Below, in pieces: positions 40,652 through 48,502 of a DNA stretch of 64,000 bases (positions are counted from its first letter, which is position 1; the number at the start of each line of letters is the position of its first letter). The notes below the pieces were generated by a model, which searched no databases, was not told where the DNA came from, and saw nothing but the letters and a program-made list of their open reading frames with translations. The DNA is from Angustibacter sp049994355 (lineage in GTDB: Bacteria > Actinomycetota > Actinomycetes > Actinomycetales > Angustibacteraceae), in assembly GCF_049994355.1 (NCBI RefSeq), contig NZ_CP188257.1, positions 4,154,001 through 4,218,000 of the forward strand, written 5' to 3'. Position numbers and translations under genes: made by a program.

Positions 40652-41470
40652 TCAGCGCTGCTCGCGGGAGCACCACCAGGTAGTACGACCGCCGACGGTG
40701 CCGCGTTGCATCGCCGCACCGCACCGCGGGCAACGCGCCCCGGCCTTGCGGTACGGCACCACGGCCAGCGTGTGCACGCCGCCGCCGGCCACGGCGGCCT
40801 GGATCGAGGCGCGCACGGCGTCATGGAGTCGGCGGACCATGGGGCGGGTCAGCCCCTCGACGGGACGACGGGGGTCGACCCGGGCCTGCCAGAGGGCTTG
40901 GTCGGCGAGCAGGTTGCCGACCCCGGCCAGCGCGGACTGGTCGAGCAGCCTGGCCTTCACCGGGGCGCTGCCTCGGCCCATCAGTGCGCGGAACTCGTCC
41001 CAGGTGATCTCGGCGGCGTCGGGACCGAGCCCGTCGATGTCCGGGTCGAGCCGCACCCGGCCGAGTCGGCGCGGGTCGAGCAGCACGAGGCGGCCGCCGT
41101 CCGAGAATGTCAGCGCGAACCGAGTGAACCGTAGGTCGCCGGGTTGGCGGCCACGATCCCAGTAGTCCCCGCCGTCGATCTCCTGGCCGTCCGGGTCGAT
41201 CACCACGACCTTGCCGGACATGCCGAGGTGCAGGCCGAGCAGCGGTCCCGGCGTGCGGGAGCGTCCGGCGCCCGACGTCTCGCACCACATGCTCTTGCCG
41301 CGCCGGTGCGCGGTGGTCAGTCGACGGCCGACCAGCGCGGCCCGGATGTCACCTGGCCGGTGTGGTCGGCACTCGTAGGTGTCGGAGTCGTCGACGTCAA
41401 TGATGCGCCGGCCGAGTGCGTGCTCCTCGAGCACCCGCCGCGCCGTCTCGACCTCGGGCAGCTCGGGCAC
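40652..41470 (-). CDS. Fpg/Nei-family DNA glycosylase
   Basis: 272 residues. It starts MPELPEVETARRVLE with the catalytic Pro2 and Glu3, has the GMSGK loop and the helix-two-turn-helix (LLDQSALAGVGNLLADQALW). The C-terminal zinc finger has CPRCG and a third Cys in TTWWCSREQR, but the usual fourth Cys is Glu, so the finger looks incomplete. It excises oxidised bases such as 8-oxoguanine or oxidised pyrimidines. Standalone; converges with the sugar isomerase gene and follows a MarR gene. Confidence 0.9.
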   Translation of the reverse strand: MPELPEVETARRVLEEHALGRRIIDVDDSDTYECRPHRPGDIRAALVGRRLTTAHRRGKSMWCETSGAGRSRTPGPLLGLHLGMSGKVVVIDPDGQEIDGGDYWDRGRQPGDLRFTRFALTFSDGGRLVLLDPRRLGRVRLDPDIDGLGPDAAEITWDEFRALMGRGSAPVKARLLDQSALAGVGNLLADQALWQARVDPRRPVEGLTRPMVRRLHDAVRASIQAAVAGGGVHTLAVVPYRKAGARCPRCGAAMQRGTVGGRTTWWCSREQR

Positions 41471-41495
41471 GGTGTCGAGCGTACGGCGCAGCAGA

Positions 41496-41951
41496 TCAGT
41501 CGTCGGCGGCGAGCCGGCGCATCAGCTTGACGAACTGCCGCCGCTCCTTCTGCGTCAACGGCGCGAGCACCTGCTGCTGGACCTCGGACAGGACGCGGTC
41601 GAGCACGCGCAGCTGCTTGCGGCCTGCCTTGGTGATGGACACGACGTTGCGCCGCCGGTCGTCCGGGTCAACGGACCGTGCGACGAGGTCGCGGCGCTCG
41701 AGCTCATTGATCGCCGCGGTGACGTCGCTGCGGTCGATGCCGGTGCTCCGACCGAGATCCGCCTGGCTGGCCGCGCCCTGCTCCTCCAGTGAGGCCAGCA
41801 GGCGGTAGTGATAGCTGCGCAGCCCGGCGCCGTGCGCCTCGAACCCGGCGCTCAGCAGGCTGCTCGAGCGTGCGTAAGCGCGACTGATCAGCCAGGTCGG
41901 CCGGTCCCGAACGCGCGCCGGCGCCCGCCCGGCAGGCTTCGTGTCTTCCAC
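41496..41951 (-). CDS. MarR-family transcriptional regulator
   Basis: 151 residues with the MarR winged helix: SQADLGRSTGIDRSDVTAAINELERRDLV, then the wing DPDDRRRNVVSITKAG. The start is taken as GTG at 41951; a TTG at 41984 is in frame but lies inside the first operator. Two GTTGG-n5-CCAAC palindromes upstream are its probable binding sites. It controls itself and the divergent unknown gene. Confidence 0.85.
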   Translation of the reverse strand: MEDTKPAGRAPARVRDRPTWLISRAYARSSSLLSAGFEAHGAGLRSYHYRLLASLEEQGAASQADLGRSTGIDRSDVTAAINELERRDLVARSVDPDDRRRNVVSITKAGRKQLRVLDRVLSEVQQQVLAPLTQKERRQFVKLMRRLAADD

Positions 41952-41970
41952 TCGCAGCAGCCTAGCAGTT

Positions 41971-42024
41971 GTTGGTCCGGCCAACGATGACTATGGTGGT
42001 GAAACCAACGTTGGCCCTGCCAAC
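41971..42024. promoter_or_regulatory. Pair of MarR operators
   Basis: GTTGGTCCGGCCAAC (41971-41985) and GTTGGCCCTGCCAAC (42010-42024), 39 bases centre to centre. Both are followed by GAT. A CCAACGTTGG palindrome (42005-42014) overlaps the second site. Confidence 0.75.
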
Positions 42025-42052
42025 GATTTTACTCAGTGAGAGAGGAACTGCC

Positions 42053-42610
42053 ATGAGCCCGTCCGCATTGATCGTCGGCAAGAGCCAGCTGGTGCTCACC
42101 GATACCGTCAGCCTGTTGCGCGGCAAGGGATTCACAGCCGACGCCACCAACCAGTTCGACGACGTCGGCCGCGACTTCGACCTCGGCGCCTACGACGTCG
42201 TCGTGTTCGGCGGCCAGGTGCCGCCGGACACCAGGGAGCAGCTGGCTTCGCAGGTCCGCCGGCTCAACCCCGAAGCGTTTCTCGTCGACGGCCTGGCCGG
42301 GATCCCCGGCCTGATCGCGGCCCAGGTCGAGGGAGCCTTGGCTGCCGGACGGGCCGAACCCGCCCCGGAGTTCGACCCCGGACGACGGGCGATCGTGCTG
42401 TCCCTGGCCGGCGCGCGAACCGTGACGGTCACCACCTGGTGGGCGACGTCATTCATACCGCCGGACCCGAAGAGCGACTCGCGGATCCTGGTCGACCACC
42501 AGTGGCTCGAGGGACGGCAGACGATCCTGTTGCCGGATGACGTGCCAGCGCAGGCGGCGTTCGTCGCCGTGCAGCTCGACGAGCAGGTCCACACCCTGCG
42601 CGTGGCTTGA
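42053..42610 (+). CDS. Unknown protein controlled by the divergent MarR
   Basis: 185 residues. The first 90 look like a small Rossmann or receiver-like fold (SALIVGKSQLVLTDTVSLLR, then GAYDVVVFGGQVPPDTREQL), without the phosphoacceptor pattern of true response regulators. The C-terminal half is beta-rich with TVTVTTWWATSF. ATG at 42053 follows AGAGAGG. Only the operator context gives a hint: it is the sole target visible for the MarR repressor, so it may respond to a small aromatic or oxidising ligand. I do not recognise a family. Confidence 0.7.
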   Translation: MSPSALIVGKSQLVLTDTVSLLRGKGFTADATNQFDDVGRDFDLGAYDVVVFGGQVPPDTREQLASQVRRLNPEAFLVDGLAGIPGLIAAQVEGALAAGRAEPAPEFDPGRRAIVLSLAGARTVTVTTWWATSFIPPDPKSDSRILVDHQWLEGRQTILLPDDVPAQAAFVAVQLDEQVHTLRVA

Positions 42611-42688
42611 CCGGCAGGACCTGATCGGGCCGCTCACCTGCCGAGGATCGACCCATCCGAGGTGAACGGGTCCGGGCGGCACCACCGT

Positions 42689-43783
42689 TCAGCTGTTGGC
42701 GCGCGGGGCTATCGCGGGTAGTTCCACGGTGATGCGGATTCCCCCCGCAGAGCGCGGGGTGAGGGTGAGTGTCCCGTCGTGGGCGTGGGTGATGGACTTG
42801 ACGATGGCCAGGCCGAGGCCGACGCCCGCTTGGTCGGTGTGTATGCGCTCGGTGCCGCGCTGAAATGGTTCGGTGAGTGCCGAGATCTTTTGTGGGGTAA
42901 GCCCCTCGCCGGTGTTTTCGACGGTGAGCACCACAGTGTTGGCGCGGACGCTGGTATTCACCCAGACGGCGCCGTGGTCAGGCAGGTTGTGCACGATCGC
43001 GTTGTGCACGAGGTTCGTGACCAGCTGCAGCAGGAGCGCAGGTGAGCCGACGGCGGGAGTGATGACGCCCGATGTCTCGATGGTGACGCCGTGCTTCTCG
43101 GCGAAAGGGAGGAGGGTTTCGGTGGCTTCCTCTGCCACAAGCGAAAGGTCGACGTGCTCGGGGGCGAACGAGCGTTGGTCGGCGCGGCTGAGCAGGAGCA
43201 GAGCTTCGGTGAGGTCGATCGCTCGGGTATTGACGACGTGCAGGCGGTCCAGCAGCTCTACGGTGTCGCGGCTGGGGTCCTTGCGGGCCACTTCGAGGAG
43301 GGTCTGCGTGATCGCCAACGGGGTGCGCAGCTCGTGGGAGGCGTTCGCTGCGAAGCGCTGCTGCTCGGCGATGTGAGCTTCGAGCCGCGCGAGCATGGCG
43401 TCGAAGGCGTCGGCAAGCTCGCGGAACTCGTCGCTGCGGCCTTCGAGCCGGATCCGGTGCGAGAGCGAACCCGTGGCGGCGATGCGGGTGGCATCGGTGA
43501 TCCGGGTCAAGGGAGCGAGCATCCGTCCAGCGAGCAGCCATCCCCCGACGAGACCGAAGACAAGCAGGAACGTCAGCGCCTGAGCTGCTCTCGGCGCAAA
43601 GGCCTTCTGCAGATCGGAGCGGCCGGGACTGAAGGGGCCGGGGCCGAAGCCCGCCTGGTCAGGCACATAACGCAAGAGGAACACCCACACGGTCGCGAGC
43701 AGCAAGGTGCCAGCGACCATCAGGAAGCCGGCGTAGCTGAGGGTGAGCTTGAGGCGGACGCTCAACCCAGGCGCCCTATCCAT
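42689..43783 (-). CDS. Sensor histidine kinase (VanS-like position)
   Basis: 364 residues. There are two membrane helices (about 15-37 and 70-90) around a short external loop, a HAMP-like region, and a dimerisation domain with the phospho-acceptor His near residue 147 in NASHELRTPLA. The ATP-binding domain has NLVHNAIVHN (N box) and GVGLGLAIVKS (G box). The gene overlaps the regulator by eight bases. It sits opposite a VanY-like and VanJ-like pair, so a cell-wall signal such as a glycopeptide is a reasonable guess. Confidence 0.85.
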   Translation of the reverse strand: MDRAPGLSVRLKLTLSYAGFLMVAGTLLLATVWVFLLRYVPDQAGFGPGPFSPGRSDLQKAFAPRAAQALTFLLVFGLVGGWLLAGRMLAPLTRITDATRIAATGSLSHRIRLEGRSDEFRELADAFDAMLARLEAHIAEQQRFAANASHELRTPLAITQTLLEVARKDPSRDTVELLDRLHVVNTRAIDLTEALLLLSRADQRSFAPEHVDLSLVAEEATETLLPFAEKHGVTIETSGVITPAVGSPALLLQLVTNLVHNAIVHNLPDHGAVWVNTSVRANTVVLTVENTGEGLTPQKISALTEPFQRGTERIHTDQAGVGLGLAIVKSITHAHDGTLTLTPRSAGGIRITVELPAIAPRANS

Positions 43784-44471
43784 CGCCGACTCCCCCACCT
43801 TCGGCGTCCGGTTCCGTCTCGATGCGGTAGCCGACGCCGGGCACCGTGGCGATGATCCCGGGCTTGCCGAGCCGCTTGCGCAGGGCCGAGACCGTGATAC
43901 GCACCGCGTTGGTGAAGGGGTTGGCGTTCTCGTCCCAGGCCCGCTCCAACAGCTCTTCGGCGCTGACGACACCGCCTTCGGCTGCGACGAGGACCTCGAG
44001 CACGGCGAACTGCTTGCGCGTGAGCGCGATGTAGCGGCCGTCGCGGTGCACCTCGCGGCGGAACGGGTCCAGGCGCAGACCGGCGATCTCCCGCACGGGT
44101 GGCCTGTTGTGGGCGCGCCTGCGATCGAGCGCTCGAAGACGCAGCACGAGCTCTTGGAGCTCGAACGGCTTCGTGAGGTAGTCATCCGCGCCGAGCTCGA
44201 ACCCGGAAGCCTTGTCGTCCAGTCGGTCGGCAGCGGTGAGCATGAGGATCGGCATGCCGCTGCCGGAGGCGATGATCCGCTTGGCGACCTCGTCACCGGA
44301 CGGCCCCGGGACGTCTCGGTCGAGGACGGCGATGTCGTAGGCGTTGATGCCGAGCGCCTCCAGTGCGGTGTCACCGTCGCCGGCGATGTCGGCGGCGATC
44401 GCTTCCAGGCGCAGGCCGTCGCGGATGGCCTCTGCCAGATAGGGCTCGTCCTCGAGGATCAGCACACGCAT
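43776..44471 (-). CDS. OmpR-type response regulator (VanR-like position)
   Basis: 231 residues. Receiver domain with acidic pocket LEDEP, phospho-acceptor Asp51 in AVLDRDVPG and Lys in YLTKPFE. The winged-helix output domain contains LTRKQFAVLEVLVAAEGGVVS and ends in VPGVGYRIE. The start is the ATG at 44471, beginning MRVLILEDEP; longer in-frame readings have no receiver similarity. It probably activates the divergent carboxypeptidase operon. Confidence 0.88.
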   Translation of the reverse strand: MRVLILEDEPYLAEAIRDGLRLEAIAADIAGDGDTALEALGINAYDIAVLDRDVPGPSGDEVAKRIIASGSGMPILMLTAADRLDDKASGFELGADDYLTKPFELQELVLRLRALDRRRAHNRPPVREIAGLRLDPFRREVHRDGRYIALTRKQFAVLEVLVAAEGGVVSAEELLERAWDENANPFTNAVRITVSALRKRLGKPGIIATVPGVGYRIETEPDAEGGGVGDG

Positions 44472-44541
44472 GCTCTCGATCCTAGGGAGCCGGCGCATAT
44501 CGTCGGCATATCGAAATCCAGATACGTGCTGGCAACACACA

Positions 44542-44559
44542 GCTGCCTTGACTGGCAGC
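44542..44559. promoter_or_regulatory. Hairpin abutting the start codon of the VanY-like gene
   Basis: GCTGCC-TTGACT-GGCAGC, a perfect six-base-pair stem ending one base before the ATG. No purine-rich ribosome site precedes the ATG. It could be a DNA operator or an mRNA structure that limits initiation. Confidence 0.45.
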
Positions 44560-45264
44560 ATGAGTCGAACGCCACCATCCGCGCGGACAACGACTCGCCC
44601 GATTCGCTGGCTCATCGTCGTCGGCCTGATTGTCGTCATCGCAGTGGTCGCTGCAGTCCTCGGCCATTCCGGGGCGAGCACCTCCGCTGCGGCTGCCTCG
44701 ACAGCCTCGGCCTTTTCGATGCCCTCGGCGTCCACAGCCCGATCGGCCCGCTCGGCGCCTCCCGCGCCGTCACCCTCGCATACTCAGCGCAGCGAGCACC
44801 GGGGTTCGCTCGGCAAGGCCGACGGCGTCGTCCCCGACGGCGTGACCGTGTTCGATGACGCGACTCCGGCTGTGGCCAACCTCGATCCGGACCTGCTCGA
44901 GGCCCTCCGCCAGGCCGCAACGGACGCCGCGGACGATGGCGTCGAGTTCTACGTCAACAGCGGCTGGCGTTCCCCGAGGTACCAAGAACAACTACTCGAT
45001 CAGGCGGTCTCGAAGTACGGGTCGAGAAACAAAGCCGCCCGATGGGTGGCCACCCCGAACACGTCCGCTCACGTCTCCGGGGACGCGGTCGACATCGGGC
45101 CCAGCGATGCCGCGGTGTGGCTGTCCAGACACGGCGCCGAGTACGGGCTGTGCCAGACCTATCGCAACGAACCCTGGCACTACGAACTGCGCACCACTGC
45201 GGTCAACGGTGGTTGCCCGCGTATGTACGCCGACCCCACGCAGGACCCGAGGATGCAGCAGTGA
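44560..45264 (+). CDS. D-alanyl-D-alanine carboxypeptidase, VanY/M15B type
   Basis: 234 residues. One N-terminal membrane anchor (about 14-36), a Ser/Ala/Pro-rich linker, then an M15B metallopeptidase domain. Zinc and catalytic residues appear in SAHVSGDAVD (His171, Asp178) and in EPWHYEL (His207). It should remove the terminal D-Ala from peptidoglycan precursors outside the cell, lowering the D-Ala-D-Ala target of glycopeptide antibiotics. The stop overlaps the start of the VanJ-like gene (GTGA). Start ATG at 44560 is the only sensible one upstream of the anchor. Confidence 0.85.
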   Translation: MSRTPPSARTTTRPIRWLIVVGLIVVIAVVAAVLGHSGASTSAAAASTASAFSMPSASTARSARSAPPAPSPSHTQRSEHRGSLGKADGVVPDGVTVFDDATPAVANLDPDLLEALRQAATDAADDGVEFYVNSGWRSPRYQEQLLDQAVSKYGSRNKAARWVATPNTSAHVSGDAVDIGPSDAAVWLSRHGAEYGLCQTYRNEPWHYELRTTAVNGGCPRMYADPTQDPRMQQ

Positions 45265-46196
45265 GCATCCGTCGTGGGCCCTGGCGGCGCGGCCGGCTGC
45301 TCGCGGCTCTTTCGCTGCTGCTGGGCCTGTTCATGTTGCTGCACCTGAGGATTCCGAACCGGATCGGGAACCTCGGCAGCCTGGTGGACACCTTTCTGCC
45401 GTGGTTCGGTCTGTTCATCCCGGTGCTGCTGGTCGGGGCACTGGGGCGCCGCTCCATCCCGGCGATGATCGCCCTGCTGCTGCCGATCGCGGTGTGGCTG
45501 AACCTGTTCGGAGGGCTGCTCAGCGACAAGTCCCACCCAGGTGGCGACCTGACGGTGGCCAGCCAGAACGTCGGGGCCGACAACCCCGACCCGGCCGGCA
45601 CCGCCCGCGACGTGGCCGCCTCCGGTGTCGACCTGCTCGCGTTGGAGGAGCTGACCCCGCAGGCCACCAGCAAGTGCAAGCAGGCGCTGGCGACGACGTA
45701 CCGGTACCACGTCGTGCAGGGAACTGTCGGACTGTGGAGCAAGCTGCCCCTGTCGGACACCCAGCCGGTCGACATCGGGATGGATTCGACGCGGGCGCTG
45801 CGCACCACGGTGACGACGGACCACGGGTCGCTGGCGGTGTATGTCGCCCACCTGGGATCCGTACGGGTGTTGCCCAGGAACGGCTTCTGGACAGCCCAGC
45901 GGGACGCCGGCGTGCGCACTCTCGGCAAGGCCATCGCCGCCGAGCAGAATCAGCGCGTGGTGCTGCTCGGCGACCTGAACGGCACCACGAACGACCGTGC
46001 GCTCGCTGACCTCACCTCGCAGATGCACTCAGCCCAGGACGCCGCCGGAGCTGGCTTCGGCTTCAGCTGGCCGGCGAGGTCCCCAGTCGCGCGGATCGAC
46101 CACATCCTGGTCCGTGGGGTAGAGCCAGAGAGCGCGTGGGTGCTGCCCGCCACCGACAGCGACCACCGGCCTGTGGCGGCCGAAATCAGCTGGTGA
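45261..46196 (+). CDS. VanJ-like membrane endonuclease/exonuclease/phosphatase-family protein
   Basis: 311 residues. Three N-terminal membrane helices are followed by an EEP-superfamily catalytic domain on the outside. Active-site motifs are ASQNVG, LALEELTP, LLGDLNGTTND, RIDHILVRG and SDHRPV. Streptomyces coelicolor VanJ has this layout and confers teicoplanin resistance, apparently by acting on undecaprenyl-linked lipids. Here it is translationally coupled to a VanY-like peptidase, which supports a cell-wall role. Nucleic-acid cleavage is unlikely given the topology. Confidence 0.8.
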   Translation: MSIRRGPWRRGRLLAALSLLLGLFMLLHLRIPNRIGNLGSLVDTFLPWFGLFIPVLLVGALGRRSIPAMIALLLPIAVWLNLFGGLLSDKSHPGGDLTVASQNVGADNPDPAGTARDVAASGVDLLALEELTPQATSKCKQALATTYRYHVVQGTVGLWSKLPLSDTQPVDIGMDSTRALRTTVTTDHGSLAVYVAHLGSVRVLPRNGFWTAQRDAGVRTLGKAIAAEQNQRVVLLGDLNGTTNDRALADLTSQMHSAQDAAGAGFGFSWPARSPVARIDHILVRGVEPESAWVLPATDSDHRPVAAEISW

Positions 46197-46252
46197 CCAC
46201 CGCGTCCTCACAGCCAGGTCTGACCGCACGCCTTCTTGAACGATCGTTGCCG

Positions 46253-47125
46253 CTACAGGTCGGCCACGGCTGGGATCACCCGCTCGGCCATCAGCTCCAG
46301 CGTGCCGGGCCTGCTGACGTTGGCGAGGGCCCCGTGCGCCACCTCGATACCCAGGCCGGCGAGCTCGTGCATGTGTTCGATCGTCTGCTCGACGTACTCG
46401 CCGTTCGGTCCGAGGTCGAACCGCAGCTGAGCCGTCTTCTCGATCTGGTCGTAGTCGCGGTCCAGGCGCTCGCAGTGCTCGCGCAACACCTCCAGCTTGT
46501 GGGCCAGCTCGGGTGTGTCGAAGATGTTGCACGCGTCGGCGTACTGGGCCACCAGGCGCAAGGTCTTACGCTCACCGGCGCCGCCGATGAGGATCGGCGG
46601 GTGGGGACGGCTGAGGGACTGCGGTGAGTTCAGCGTCCGCGCGAGGTGGTAGTGATTGCCCTCGTACGGGCCGTCGTCCTCGCTCCACATCCGCTGGCAG
46701 ATCTGCAGCGCTTCCTCGAGCCGCTCGAACCGCTCCGACGTTGATGGGAAGAACAGGCCAAGCCCGCGGGACTCCTCCTCGTTCCAGGCAGCGCCGATGC
46801 CCAGCATGGCGCGACCACCCGAGAGAACGTCGAGCGTGGTGACGGCCTTGGCCAGAAGTCCGGGATCGCGGTACACGACGGCGGTCACGACAGTGAGCAG
46901 CTTGACCCGCTCCGTCTTCGCGGCCAGAAAGCCGAGCGCGGTGTACGCCTCGAGCATCTCGTGCTCCGGCGGGCCAAGATGCGCGATCTGCCAGACGTGG
47001 TCCATCACGCTGATGCGGTCGTACCCCGCCAGTTCGGCGCGCGCAGCGACATCACCGAGCCTGTCGCGCAGGGTGATCGGCCCGCCGTCCCAGGTGAAGT
47101 CCGAGATGTGCAGCCCAAGCTTCAT
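46253..47125 (-). CDS. LLM-class, probably F420-dependent oxidoreductase
   Basis: 290-residue luciferase-like TIM barrel: MKLGLHISDFTWDGGP at the N terminus, VLSGGRAMLGIGAAWNEEE in the middle and RPHPPILIGGAGERKTLRLVAQYAD later. These features fit the actinobacterial F420-dependent class. The substrate is unknown. GGGAG precedes the ATG. It stands alone between VanJ-like and methyltransferase genes and shows no operon partner. Confidence 0.85.
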   Translation of the reverse strand: MKLGLHISDFTWDGGPITLRDRLGDVAARAELAGYDRISVMDHVWQIAHLGPPEHEMLEAYTALGFLAAKTERVKLLTVVTAVVYRDPGLLAKAVTTLDVLSGGRAMLGIGAAWNEEESRGLGLFFPSTSERFERLEEALQICQRMWSEDDGPYEGNHYHLARTLNSPQSLSRPHPPILIGGAGERKTLRLVAQYADACNIFDTPELAHKLEVLREHCERLDRDYDQIEKTAQLRFDLGPNGEYVEQTIEHMHELAGLGIEVAHGALANVSRPGTLELMAERVIPAVADL

Positions 47126-47210
47126 GCCACTCCCTCAGTCGCTGGTATCCGCTGGGCCGGCGCCGTTCGTCGCCGCCGGCCCCTCCATTCAACGCTCCTG
47201 GCCGCAGCAT

Positions 47211-47681
47211 TCACAGCCAGCGACGCACCCGCCGTGCGTAGTCGTCGTACGGCGCACCGAACCGCTCGTGCAGGAACCGCTCCTCGGGGCGGATCGCGCC
47301 CCAGAGGACGAGCAGTACGGCGACCGGGAACAGCACGAGCCCCCACACCGTCGGTGCCAGCAACGCCAGCCCCAGGTAGAGCGCAAGCAGGCCGACGTAC
47401 AACGGGTTGCGAGAGAGTCGGTACGGCCCCTCCTCAATCATCGCGTGAGTCGCCTGCCCCGGCAGCAGCCCGGTCTCGTGCCGGCGGAACAGCCACAGCG
47501 ACCAGCCGTTCCACCCGACGAACAGCAGCACCAGTACCCAGCCGAGCGGAACCCGCCACCCGCCCAGCTCGATCGGGTCACCCCACAGCTGCGTTGCCAG
47601 CCAGCCAACGAGCAGAGGCGCGGCAACCGCGACCGGTGGCCAGAGCCGAAACCCGACGGCGTGCTCGGAACCATTCTCCAT
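47211..47681 (-). CDS. Isoprenylcysteine carboxyl methyltransferase-like membrane protein
   Basis: 156 residues with four predicted membrane helices. It carries the ICMT/phospholipid-methyltransferase signature GPYRLSRNPLYVGLLALYLG and the C-terminal RPEERFLHERFGAPYDDYARRVRRWL. Bacterial members methylate unknown membrane-associated substrates. Start at the ATG 47681 (MENGSEH); an upstream extension is not supported. Confidence 0.85.
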   Translation of the reverse strand: MENGSEHAVGFRLWPPVAVAAPLLVGWLATQLWGDPIELGGWRVPLGWVLVLLFVGWNGWSLWLFRRHETGLLPGQATHAMIEEGPYRLSRNPLYVGLLALYLGLALLAPTVWGLVLFPVAVLLVLWGAIRPEERFLHERFGAPYDDYARRVRRWL

Positions 47682-47847
47682 GCCCACATTCTTGCGAACG
47701 GCTCTCCGGGGACGCCCACACGCTGCCACGTCCTGGTCATCGGTGAGCGGTCGCCGGCCCCTGAGCCGGCGCCGCCAAAGGTCTCTTGTTGACCGTTTGG
47801 GCGTCGCAGGGCAACGTAGGTCTGACGGCGCCCCTGAGGACGTCGCC

Positions 47848-48093
47848 GTGCAGAAACCCCGCCAGGAGAAGCGATTCGGCCTCGTGCACGCTGTGACGAT
47901 CGGTGTGGCGATCAGCGCCTACGCGGCGTCGTGGGTCGCCCGCAGGAAGGGCCTGCACCGCACCGGCGCTCGGCTTGCCTTCGCTGGTGCGACCGTCTCC
48001 GGAGTCGGCGCCTACCTGGGCGGCCACCTGACGGAGGCACGCAAGGTGGCCAGCCGCCATCCCGCATTCGACGAAGGTGCCTCGGGGACCTAG
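47848..48093 (+). CDS. C-terminal part of a DUF2231-like membrane protein
   Basis: 81 residues from a GTG at 47848. SAYAASWVARRKGLHRTGAR and GVGAYLGGHLTEA match the second half of DUF2231 domains, but the first helices with the usual leading His-Pro region are missing. The frame stays open upstream to 47680 without similarity. It may be a truncated gene or a small divergent relative. No ribosome site is evident. Confidence 0.45.
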   Translation: MQKPRQEKRFGLVHAVTIGVAISAYAASWVARRKGLHRTGARLAFAGATVSGVGAYLGGHLTEARKVASRHPAFDEGASGT

Positions 48094-48142
48094 GCGGGCG
48101 ATGCCTCGGGCCAGTGCCGGGCGGATAGACGCACTGCGTAAA

Positions 48143-48176
48143 TGTACCCTTGTAGGTACGTACCCGATCAGGTACA
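48143..48176. promoter_or_regulatory. Operator cluster upstream of the ArsR-type gene
   Basis: Four half-sites: TGTACC (48143-48148), GGTAC (48155-48159), GTACC (48160-48164), GGTACA (48171-48176). Outer and inner pairs are all inverted, and the inner pair forms the palindrome GGTACGTACC. It ends eight bases before the ATG of the regulator, consistent with autorepression. Confidence 0.7.
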
Positions 48177-48184
48177 TTGGCGCC

Positions 48185-48502
48185 ATGGACACGGTGTTGC
48201 AGGCATTGGCCGACCAGAGCCGCCGCACGGTGCTGGACATCCTGCGGGATCACCCTGCGACGGCCGGCGAGCTGGCCGACGCGCTGCCGATCGCTCGGCC
48301 CGGCGTGTCTCGGCACCTGCGCGTTCTGCGGGAGGCAGGGCTCGTGAGCGTTCGCCAGGAGGCGCAGCGCAGGATCTACAGCCTGCGACTGGATGCCTTC
48401 GTCGAGGTGGACGAGTGGCTGGAGGACTACCGCGCGTTGTGGCAGAACCGGCTCGATGCCCTGCACACGGAGATCGCACGAGGAAGGAAGGCACGAACAT
48501 GA
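48185..48502 (+). CDS. ArsR-type winged-helix repressor
   Basis: 105 residues: QALADQSRRTVLDILRDHPA, then AGELADALPIARPGVSRHLRVLREAGLV with wing RQEAQRRIYSLR. No metal-binding cysteines. This subgroup usually precedes an SRPBCC protein, as here, with an ATGA overlap. It probably binds the four half-sites just upstream and controls the three-gene operon. Confidence 0.88.
   Translation: MDTVLQALADQSRRTVLDILRDHPATAGELADALPIARPGVSRHLRVLREAGLVSVRQEAQRRIYSLRLDAFVEVDEWLEDYRALWQNRLDALHTEIARGRKART

Noticed and set aside
42689..44374. A 561-codon frame running through the response regulator into the kinase
   Set aside because: The kinase starts at the ATG 43783. Upstream residues are an off-frame reading of the response regulator.
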